From contig DASVSC010000295.1 in NCBI GenBank assembly GCA_036388295.1, positions 1 through 7,307 of the forward strand: 7,307 bases of DNA, given 5' to 3'. Both the position numbers and the translations under genes were made by a program. The stretch's first letter is position 1. Every line of letters begins with the position of its first letter. Source of the stretch: RYN-431 sp036388295. GTDB lineage: Bacteria; Planctomycetota; Phycisphaerae; Tepidisphaerales; Tepidisphaeraceae. Below are positions 1 to 5,494 of the stretch, piece by piece. The notes under the pieces were generated by a model. It saw nothing but the letters and a program-made list of their open reading frames with translations. It was not told the DNA's origin and searched no databases.

Positions 1-1494
1 CACGATGACGCCGCGGATCAGCAGCTTGTACAGCTCGGTGTCTTTCTTGTCGTACTCGGTGGCGGGCCCGATGATGTACTTCGGTTGGGCGGCGGCGACG
101 AGGTCGGGGTAGCGGCTGGGCTTCTGGGCGTCGAAGCCCAACAGCCGCCCGTTCACCACCTGCCGGCCGCTGAGGTAGCTCAGCACCTGAGCCCCGGGCC
201 CGACGATTACGTCGTCCGGCCCCAGCTTCTGCTTCAATACCTCGGCCATCGCGATGGCGGGGACGTACGAGCCGTGCTTGTAGGCGTTGACGAACGGACG
301 GCTGTGCTGCTCGGTCGCCAGCCGCAAGGAGCCGCCGAGGTTCTGCACGTTCGCCACGGAAAACAGGGCGAACAACGCTAAATCTCGCCAGGCTGGCCGG
401 AACCGGGCCGTCAGCCACAGGATGGCCAGCACGTACGACAGCCACAGGGCCGGCAACACCATCAGGTAGTAGCGCGGCACGTCGCTGATGGCCAGCATCA
501 TGACCGTGAGGATCAGAACCTGCAGCCCCCACAGCGGCTGGCGACGCGTCACCAGCACCGCGCCCGCCAGCAGCAGCAGCGAGAACAGCAGCGCCGTGCC
601 GCTCATCACTTCGTTAAAAAAGGCTTCGGGGATCTCGCGGATGAACAGGCCGTGCAGGTTCGTGCGGATGCGTTCGGCCAGGTCGGGCAGCAGCAGCAGC
701 AACTGCTTCTCGTACACGCCCTGCCAGAGCCCGAAGCCGCGTGCCCGCGGGTCGACGGCCATGAACGCGACGAGCACCAGGCCCAGCACGCCCAGCGCGA
801 TCAGGCTGCGGCGGTCGCGCCGACGGATGACGTTCCAGACCGCCGTAATGCCCCAGGCCGCCGCCAGCACCCAGAACGTCGGCCGCATGACCGCGGCGAC
901 GAACAGGCTGATCGTCAGCAGCACGATCGTGCCGACCGTCTGCCGACGCGTTTTCGCCCGGCCGAGCCAGTCCCAGGCCAGCATCGACCAGACCACCGCG
1001 CACAGGAACGGCGTGTCGGTCATGATTTCCTGCGCCTGGATCACGAATCGGCTGTTCATGCCGACGCCGCACGTCACGGCGACCGCGATCCAGAGCGGGT
1101 AATGCAGTTTGATCAACTGGTACACGCCCACGAGGGTGAGCAACGCCAGCGCGTTCATCAGCACCAGCGGCGGGACCAGAGTGGTGCCGAAGACTTTCTG
1201 CAGGCCCGCCAGCATGACCGGCAGGCCGGGATAGATTTGCGTCTGCGGGCGGCCGGCGAATGTGTAGCCACGGCCGGCGGCCATGCTGTCGGCCACGCCG
1301 CGATAAATGGAGCTATCCAGGCCGATGCGCCATTGGCCGTTGAACTGCACCACCACCAGCAGCGTCAGGCCGGCGAAGAACCAGTAGCGCCACCGGACCA
1401 GCCACCGGGTGAACGGAGTTTCGGGTGCGGTGATCGCCTTTTCCAGCGTCGACGGGTCCGCGGGTGGTGCGTAAGACGTGGGCAGAGCGGTCAT
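1..1494 (-). CDS. GT-C-type integral membrane glycosyltransferase (PMT/ArnT-like), C-terminus cut by window edge
   Basis: The minus-strand frame is open from the ATG at 1494 to base 1, giving 498 codons with no stop, so the gene continues off the left edge. The protein starts MTALPTSYAPP and has a cytoplasmic tail of about 35 residues. About ten hydrophobic segments follow (for example near residues 37-50, 105-128, 133-146, 186-222, 230-247 and 297-317). A hydrophilic C-terminal part begins near residue 400. After the first membrane segment is the GT-C signature: LDSSIY (59-64, Asp60 as candidate catalytic acid), a GRGYTFAGRP stretch (74-83) and YPGLP (88-92). A second acidic motif, MTDTP, lies at 158-162. 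Known enzymes of this fold transfer sugars from polyprenyl-phosphate donors to protein or lipid on the outer face of the membrane; donor and acceptor here cannot be told. No other in-frame start exists between trpD and this ATG. An AGAGGA lies about 14 nt upstream, rather far for a Shine-Dalgarno. It probably shares a transcript with trpD. Confidence 0.85.
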   Translation of the reverse strand, partial: MTALPTSYAPPADPSTLEKAITAPETPFTRWLVRWRYWFFAGLTLLVVVQFNGQWRIGLDSSIYRGVADSMAAGRGYTFAGRPQTQIYPGLPVMLAGLQKVFGTTLVPPLVLMNALALLTLVGVYQLIKLHYPLWIAVAVTCGVGMNSRFVIQAQEIMTDTPFLCAVVWSMLAWDWLGRAKTRRQTVGTIVLLTISLFVAAVMRPTFWVLAAAWGITAVWNVIRRRDRRSLIALGVLGLVLVAFMAVDPRARGFGLWQGVYEKQLLLLLPDLAERIRTNLHGLFIREIPEAFFNEVMSGTALLFSLLLLAGAVLVTRRQPLWGLQVLILTVMMLAISDVPRYYLMVLPALWLSYVLAILWLTARFRPAWRDLALFALFSVANVQNLGGSLRLATEQHSRPFVNAYKHGSYVPAIAMAEVLKQKLGPDDVIVGPGAQVLSYLSGRQVVNGRLLGFDAQKPSRYPDLVAAAQPKYIIGPATEYDKKDTELYKLLIRGVIV

Positions 1495-1532
1495 GGCCGG
1501 GGACGTGGTCCTCTCGAGAAATTGGAAACGGG

Positions 1533-2537
1533 TCACGCGAATGAAATTAACGTCGCCAGCACCCGCTTCGCATTACCGTTTTCGACCGCAGTTGCCACGC
1601 GACTCAACCCATTTTTTAAATCCGGCGCCGCCGAGGTGATGACAAGTCCCGCGGCGGCATTGAGCGCCGCGATGTCGAACGCCGGCCCGCGCCGCCCGTC
1701 GACGATGCCCCGGATGATCTCGGCCGATTCCGCGGGCGAACTGACGCGCAGCGCTTCCGCCGACGGCCGCTCCAGGCCGAGCGTCGTCGGGTCGAGCGTC
1801 CATTCGGTGAGTTCGCCGTTGCGCAGCTCGCACACGTGCGTCGGGCCGAGTGTGGAGAGTTCGTCCAGGCCGTCGTCGGCATGGACGACCCACGCGCGCC
1901 GGCTGCCGGTGTCGCGCAGCACGCCCGCGAGCAGCCGCGCCAGTGGACGGTCGTAGACACCCAGCAGTTGGTGGCACGCCCGGGCGGGGTTGGTCAGCGG
2001 GCCGAGCACGTTGAAAATCGTCGGCACGCCCAGCGCCGACCGCGCCGCCGAAACGTGCTTCATGGCCGGGTGGTGGTTGCGGGCGAACGCGAAGCAGAGG
2101 CCGGCCGCGTCGAGGCAGGCGCTTAGCCGTTCGGGGGGCAAGTCCAGGCGCACGCCGAGCGTTTCCAGCACGTCCGCCGACCCGCTCACGCCGCTGGCCT
2201 TGCGGTTGCCGTGCTTCACGACCTTCACCCCGCACGCGGCCACCAGAATGGCGGCGGCGGTGGAGACGTTGAACGTGTCGCGGCCCGTGCCGCCGGTGCC
2301 GCAGGTGTCGAGGACGACGCCGCCCGGCTCGCGCGGGATCGAGAGCACCTTTTCCCGCATCACCCCCGCGGCCGCCGCCAGTTCGTCGCCCGTCACGCCT
2401 TTGACCGCCAGACCCATCAACAGGCCGGCGGTCTGGGCGTCATTGGCGTCGCCGCTGAGGATCGAATCGAACGCCGTCCGGGCCTCCTCGCGCGTGAGGT
2501 CTTGGCGGCGGGTAAGCTTCAGCAGCAGGTCACGCAT
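1533..2537 (-). CDS. trpD: Anthranilate phosphoribosyltransferase
   Basis: This 334-residue cytoplasmic enzyme has the usual family length. It joins anthranilate and PRPP to make phosphoribosylanthranilate, the second step of tryptophan synthesis from chorismate. The N-terminal helical domain (about 1-70) is followed by the PRPP-binding loop DTCGTGGTGRDTFNVSTA (77-94). Next come KHGNR (108-112) and GSADVLETLG (119-128). Arg166 lies just before LGVPTIFNVLGPLTNP (169-184), which fits the anthranilate-binding region. The metal-binding acidic pair is in DDGLDEL (221-227). Two departures from the usual pattern are visible: GTGGD reads GTGGT (Thr84), and the usual SS after KHGNRxx reads SG (115-116). 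The core residues remain, so I expect an active TrpD and not the TrpD2/YbiB paralogue. The ATG at 2537 matches the family N-terminus but lacks a clear Shine-Dalgarno. No other trp gene is present; the next gene on the same strand is a glycosyltransferase 38 bp downstream. Confidence 0.95.
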   Translation of the reverse strand: MRDLLLKLTRRQDLTREEARTAFDSILSGDANDAQTAGLLMGLAVKGVTGDELAAAAGVMREKVLSIPREPGGVVLDTCGTGGTGRDTFNVSTAAAILVAACGVKVVKHGNRKASGVSGSADVLETLGVRLDLPPERLSACLDAAGLCFAFARNHHPAMKHVSAARSALGVPTIFNVLGPLTNPARACHQLLGVYDRPLARLLAGVLRDTGSRRAWVVHADDGLDELSTLGPTHVCELRNGELTEWTLDPTTLGLERPSAEALRVSSPAESAEIIRGIVDGRRGPAFDIAALNAAAGLVITSAAPDLKNGLSRVATAVENGNAKRVLATLISFA

Positions 2538-2587
2538 CGAGTGCGCGATATGCTATCCTGTGGGGCAAGCGAACGCGAAGGTTCACC
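2538..2587. promoter_or_regulatory. Divergent spacer between trpD and the Uma2 gene, with candidate -10 box
   Basis: This 50-bp spacer must carry the start signals of two divergent genes unless they lie inside the neighbouring coding sequence. On the plus strand TGCTATCCT (2551-2559) resembles an extended -10 box (TGn followed by a hexamer with 4 of 6 matches), which would put a start about 22 nt before the Uma2 ATG. No good -35 is seen. A Shine-Dalgarno, GAAGG (2577-2581), sits 6 nt before the Uma2 ATG. On the minus strand the same bases read AGGATAGCAT and could hold a TAGCAT -10 for trpD, but no Shine-Dalgarno is visible close to its ATG. The boxes are weak matches judged by eye. Confidence 0.35.
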
Positions 2588-3301
2588 ATGACGCAAACAA
2601 TCCCCGTCCATGAGACCCCAACCGTCGGCCCGCCGCAGTCCGCGGACGCGGCACCTTCAAGCCCGACGTCCAACGTGCCCGTCAGCAAACCCGCCCGGCC
2701 TATTGCCGAACGCCCGCCGACGTGGACGTACACCGACGAGCCGATTTTTAAGCTGTCGGTCGAGGCTTATCACGAACTCGTCCGCCTCGGCCAGCTGACG
2801 AGTGACGATAAAGTCGAACTGATCGAAGGCGTGTTGGTGCACCGCATGTCCAAGAATCCGCCGCACGAGTTTTGTAAGAATCAGTTGGTCGTCATTTTGA
2901 GCCGGCTACTGCCGCCCGGTTGGTTCTGTCGAACAGAGGCTCCGTTGACGCTGGGTGACGGTGAGCCGGAGCCAGACGTGTCAGTGGTGCGCGGCAACAA
3001 CCGTGACTTTCTGCAACGTCATCCGCACGCGGCGGACGTCGGTCTTGTGATCGAAGTTTCCGATACCACCCACCGCCGCGACCGGGGCAGCAAGCGTCGC
3101 GCTTACGCGCGCGGCGGCGTCGGCGTGTACTGGATCGTCGACCTGACGACCCGGCAGGTCGAAGTGCACACCGACCCGAATCCCGCCGCCGAACCGCCGA
3201 CCTATGCTGAGCCGCGGCACTACGGTGCTGGCGAATCGATTCCCGTGATGCTCGACGGCAAGCGCATCGGCGAAGTCGCCGTCAGCGACGTGTTACCGTA
3301 G
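2588..3301 (+). CDS. Uma2 family (DUF820) putative restriction-endonuclease-like protein
   Basis: The protein has 237 residues. The first 45 or so are Pro/Ser/Thr-rich and probably disordered, longer than the usual Uma2 N-terminus. The conserved core follows: KVELIEGVLVHRMS (75-88), a His shortly after (93), EPEPDVSVV (126-134), LVIEVSDTT (153-161), then RDRGSKRRAYARGGVGVYWIVDL (164-186). Asp130, Glu156 and Lys169 are the likely PD-(D/E)XK residues. The C-terminus resembles the Uma2 end, with a short beta-rich stretch carrying ESIPVMLDGKRIGEV. Uma2 genes occur in many copies in cyanobacteria and planctomycetes. They have a nuclease fold, but their biological role is not established and no substrate can be read here. 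The start is supported by GAAGG 6 nt upstream. The gene is divergent from trpD and convergent with galK. I see no partner gene suggesting a restriction-modification or toxin-antitoxin unit. Confidence 0.92.
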   Translation: MTQTIPVHETPTVGPPQSADAAPSSPTSNVPVSKPARPIAERPPTWTYTDEPIFKLSVEAYHELVRLGQLTSDDKVELIEGVLVHRMSKNPPHEFCKNQLVVILSRLLPPGWFCRTEAPLTLGDGEPEPDVSVVRGNNRDFLQRHPHAADVGLVIEVSDTTHRRDRGSKRRAYARGGVGVYWIVDLTTRQVEVHTDPNPAAEPPTYAEPRHYGAGESIPVMLDGKRIGEVAVSDVLP

Positions 3302-3320
3302 GTTTTGTCTTGTCACTGAT

Positions 3321-3407
3321 TTTTTTAGGCAGGCCCCGCTTCAGCGGGCCTGTTTGCGACGGATTGCGCCACACGCAGGCCCGCTGAAGCGGGGCCTGCC
3401 TAAAAAA
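3321..3407. repeat. Perfect 32-bp inverted repeat with 23-nt loop, REP/BIME-like element (copy 1)
   Basis: Bases 3321-3352 are the exact reverse complement of 3376-3407, separated by a 23-nt loop (3353-3375). Each arm also folds on itself: CAGGCCCCGC (3330-3339), a TTCA loop and GCGGGCCTG (3344-3352) pair with one bulged C, so the unit resembles two REP hairpins head to head. It fills the spacer between the convergent Uma2 (ends 3301) and galK (ends 3437) genes. The outer ends are a T tract on the left and an A tract on the right, on both strands, which is the reverse of an intrinsic terminator. It could still block or process transcripts as a large stem. A degraded relative lies at 5346-5415. 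Confidence 0.88.
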
Positions 3408-3436
3408 TCTAAGTTGGGAGAGGGGGGCGTAACTCG

Positions 3437-4597
3437 TCAGGCGAGGACGGCGGTCCCGTCGGTCGCCTTCGTCGCGAAGCGCACCGGGTCGACACCAAAC
3501 TTGTCCTTGAAGATCCGGCCGATGTCGGTCATGAATGCGTCGACGGCTGCCGGCTTGACGAGTGAAACCGTGCACCCGCCGAAGCCGCCGCCGGTCATGC
3601 GGCTGCCGTAGACGCCTTCGAGTTTCTCGGCCGTGTCGACCAGGAAATCCAGCTCTTTGACGCTCACTTCGTAGTCGTCGCGCAGGCTCGCGTGGCTGGC
3701 GAGCATCAGCTTGCCGGCCCCTGCGTAGTCGCCGGCCTTGAGCAGCTGGGCGAACTTCAGGCAGCGTTCGTTCTCGGTCACCACGTGCCGACAGCGGCGG
3801 AAGGTGACGTCGTCGAGGTCTTCCTGGACGGACTTCACCTGCCGGACCGTCACGTCACGCAGGGCCTTGATGCTCGGGTCGGTTTTCTGGAAATAGGCGA
3901 CGCCTGTTTCACATTCCTTGCGGCGTTTCGCGTATTCGCCGTCGGCCAGCGAATGGTGGGCCATGCTGTTGACGACGACGACCGTGACGTCGTCACCCAG
4001 CGGGGCGAACTCCGGCACGAGCGTGCGACAATCCAGCAGCATCGCGTGACCCGTCCGGCCGCTGGCGACGATCATCTGGTCCATGATGCCGCACGGCACC
4101 AGGGCGTATTCGTGCTCGGCCTTCTGGGCCAGCAGCGCCAGCGTCAGCGAATCCATCGTTTCGCCCGCCAGCGCCAGCATCGCGCGGCCGACGCCTACTT
4201 CCATTGCCGCGGAGCTGCTCAGCCCGCCGCCCGACGGCAGGGTGTTGGCGATCATGCAGTCCATGCCCACCAGCGGCACGCCCTTGCGTTTCAGCATGGC
4301 CACCGCGCCGCGCACGTAATTGCCCCAGGCCGGCTCGGCGCGTTCGATCGGCTTGGCGATCGAGAACTCCACCGGCTGGTCCGGGAACAGCGTCGTGCGG
4401 GCGATGACCTTTTCGTCGTCGCGCGCCCGCACCGCCAGCAGCACGTGCGGCTCGATGGCCATGGGGAACACGAAGCCGTCGTTGTAATCGGTGTGTTCGC
4501 CGATCAGGTTCACCCGGCCTGGCGAGCGGACGAACAGGGGCTCGGCGGTGCCGCCGAAGGCGTCGAAAAATGCGGTTTTGAGGTCGACTGGTGTCAC
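3437..4597 (-). CDS. galK: Galactokinase
   Basis: This GHMP-superfamily kinase phosphorylates galactose with ATP to galactose-1-phosphate, the entry step of the Leloir pathway, in the cytoplasm. The galactokinase signature GRVNLIGEHTDYNDGFVFP is at residues 27-45, with Arg28 as the conserved catalytic arginine and Glu34/His35/Asp37 in the sugar-binding part. The ATP-binding loop LPSGGGLSSSAA spans 120-131. CGIMDQ (169-174) carries Asp173, the likely catalytic base. The third GHMP motif TGGGFGGC is at 335-342. The length of 386 residues is normal. The frame is open well upstream and has no nearby ATG. I chose GTG at 4597 because MTPVDLKTAFFDAFGG then matches the family N-terminus; TTG at 4633 is a less likely alternative. 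No Shine-Dalgarno is seen before either. No galT, galE or galM is present, so the gene stands alone, convergent with the Uma2 gene and divergent from tmk. Confidence 0.95.
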   Translation of the reverse strand: MTPVDLKTAFFDAFGGTAEPLFVRSPGRVNLIGEHTDYNDGFVFPMAIEPHVLLAVRARDDEKVIARTTLFPDQPVEFSIAKPIERAEPAWGNYVRGAVAMLKRKGVPLVGMDCMIANTLPSGGGLSSSAAMEVGVGRAMLALAGETMDSLTLALLAQKAEHEYALVPCGIMDQMIVASGRTGHAMLLDCRTLVPEFAPLGDDVTVVVVNSMAHHSLADGEYAKRRKECETGVAYFQKTDPSIKALRDVTVRQVKSVQEDLDDVTFRRCRHVVTENERCLKFAQLLKAGDYAGAGKLMLASHASLRDDYEVSVKELDFLVDTAEKLEGVYGSRMTGGGFGGCTVSLVKPAAVDAFMTDIGRIFKDKFGVDPVRFATKATDGTAVLA

Positions 4598-4690
4598 AGG
4601 CGTTATCGTCGGGCAGGGTCGATGGCGGGTCAAGATCGCCGACTCGCCGTCTGCCACGACTTGCCGATCCCCGCTATCATGCCGCCGCCC
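4598..4690. promoter_or_regulatory. Divergent spacer between galK and tmk with candidate promoter boxes
   Basis: These 93 bp separate the galK GTG from the tmk ATG. For tmk, CTGCCA (4651-4656) and TATCAT (4675-4680) are 18 bp apart and fit a sigma-70-type promoter loosely (4 of 6 and 5 of 6 matches). The implied start would lie within a few bases of the ATG at 4691, giving a nearly leaderless mRNA. That agrees with the lack of any Shine-Dalgarno there. For galK on the minus strand, TTGACC (4633 to 4628) and GATAAC (4607 to 4602) are recognisable, but the 20-bp spacing is long. The implied start again falls near the GTG. All boxes are judged by eye. Confidence 0.3.
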
Positions 4691-5341
4691 ATGATCCCAC
4701 GCTTCATCGTTTTCGACGGCAACGAGGGCTGCGGCAAAAGCACCCAGATCAAGCTCCTGTACGACCATTTGCAACGACATGGCGTCGACGTCGTGATGGT
4801 TCGTGACCCCGGCACGACCCGCGTCGGCGAAATGATCCGCCACATCCTGCTCGACCCGGCCAACACCGACATGGCCATGCGGTGCGAAATGCTGCTCTAC
4901 ATGGCGGCCCGGGCACAGATGATGAAAGAGCTGATTCTGCCTGCACTTACGGCCGGAAAAACGGTACTGAGCGACCGTTTCGTCAGCAGCACGCTGGCGT
5001 ACCAGCTCGGCGGCGACGGCCTGAACGCCGAGCAGATCCGGGCCGTCGGCGACATCGCCATCGGCGGGAATTGGCCGGATCTGACGCTCGTGCTGGATTT
5101 GCCGGTCGAGAAAAGCCGCGTGCGCGTCCAAGCCAAGTTCCAGCGGCAGACGCTGTTCGGGACCGATAATCAGCCGCTCACCAAAGACCGAATCGAAGAA
5201 CGGCCCATCGACTACCACCGGCAGGTCCGGGAAAACTTTCTGGCCCAGGCGCGAACCGACCCGGACCGATACCGGATCATCGACGCCGACCGCGCCCCGG
5301 ATGAAGTGCACCGTGACGTGCTGCGCGTCCTTTACCCGTGA
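4691..5341 (+). CDS. tmk: Thymidylate kinase (dTMP kinase)
   Basis: The 216-residue cytoplasmic P-loop kinase converts dTMP to dTDP with ATP, an essential step toward dTTP. The Walker A loop is GNEGCGKS (10-17) after FIVFD. The dTMP-binding motif RDPGTTRVGE spans 38-47, in place of the common REPGGTxxGE. DRFVSSTLAYQ (95-105) corresponds to the family DRYxxSxxAYQ, with Arg96 contacting the substrate. VLDLPVEKSRVR (134-145) leads into the lid, followed by KDRIEERPIDYHRQVRENF (165-183). The lid holds an extra stretch, KFQRQTLFGTDNQPLT (149-164), making it longer than in E. coli Tmk. I chose ATG 4691 because MIPRFIVFDG fits the family start; an in-frame ATG at 4679 would add four residues, MPPP. 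Neither has a Shine-Dalgarno. The gene is divergent from galK. Its frame stays open far upstream only because it runs antisense to galK. Confidence 0.93.
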   Translation: MIPRFIVFDGNEGCGKSTQIKLLYDHLQRHGVDVVMVRDPGTTRVGEMIRHILLDPANTDMAMRCEMLLYMAARAQMMKELILPALTAGKTVLSDRFVSSTLAYQLGGDGLNAEQIRAVGDIAIGGNWPDLTLVLDLPVEKSRVRVQAKFQRQTLFGTDNQPLTKDRIEERPIDYHRQVRENFLAQARTDPDRYRIIDADRAPDEVHRDVLRVLYP

Positions 5342-5345
5342 CGGC

Positions 5346-5415
5346 GGGCCCGCTTCAGCAGGCCTGTTCTGCCGGAATTGCGGGGCAGACAGGTCCGCTC
5401 AAGCGGGTCCTGCCG
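5346..5415. repeat. Degenerate copy of the inverted-repeat element (copy 2)
   Basis: Left arm 5346-5366 and right arm 5390-5415 carry the same GGCCCGCTTCAGC...GGCCTG and CAGGTCCGCTCAAGCGGGTCCTGCC sequences as copy 1, but pair with about four mismatches and one indel. The loop (5367-5389) is again 23 nt and keeps the core CGGA(A)TTGCG found in copy 1. Part of this loop, TCTGCC and GGCAGA, can extend the stem inward. It begins 4 bp after the tmk stop. There is no flanking T or A tract, so it is a poor intrinsic terminator, though the stem may still protect the tmk mRNA end. Confidence 0.75.
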
Positions 5416-5466
5416 AATATGGTTCGACTGGGTCTGCAAACTTCGGTCGATCCGCAGCGTCTAAGG

Positions 5467-5487
5467 TGGTAGAATCCACGCAGGGAG
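5467..5487 (+). promoter_or_regulatory. Extended -10 box and Shine-Dalgarno upstream of the secreted TPR protein gene
   Basis: TGGTAGAAT (5467-5475) matches an extended -10 (TGn plus TAGAAT, 5 of 6). No convincing -35 lies 16-18 bp upstream. AGGGAG (5482-5487) is a strong Shine-Dalgarno, 7 nt before the ATG at 5495, and fixes that start. A transcript from this box would have a leader of about 12-13 nt, just long enough to include the Shine-Dalgarno. Between the repeat ending at 5415 and this box I see nothing else. Confidence 0.45.
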
Positions 5488-5494
5488 CCTTCGC

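Noticed and set aside
686..703. Short CAG/CTG run suggesting a microsatellite
   Set aside because: It encodes a run of Leu in a hydrophobic stretch of the glycosyltransferase; GC-rich Leu codon choice (CTG) explains it.
652..1956. Long plus-strand open frame of 434 codons
   Set aside because: It runs antisense through the glycosyltransferase and trpD. Its translation is a Arg/Gln/His-rich mix without any domain, typical of GC-rich shadow frames.
3321..3407. Dyad read as an ordinary bidirectional intrinsic terminator
   Set aside because: T and A tracts are on the wrong sides for U-tract termination on either strand, and a diverged copy exists elsewhere in the window. It may still affect transcription, so it is listed as a repeat.
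3302..3436. Possible CRISPR-like repeat from the similar GC-rich segments
   Set aside because: There are only two arms, in inverted orientation, with no direct repeats or regular spacers.
3692..4690. Upstream extension of the tmk frame back to 3692
   Set aside because: It lies antisense to galK, is low-complexity and His/Gln/Arg-rich, and Tmk is complete from 4691.
4598..5311. Upstream extension of the galK frame to 5311 (about 238 extra codons)
   Set aside because: The extension is antisense to tmk and has no family similarity. GalK is complete from 4597, so this is lack of stops in GC-rich DNA, not an N-terminal domain.
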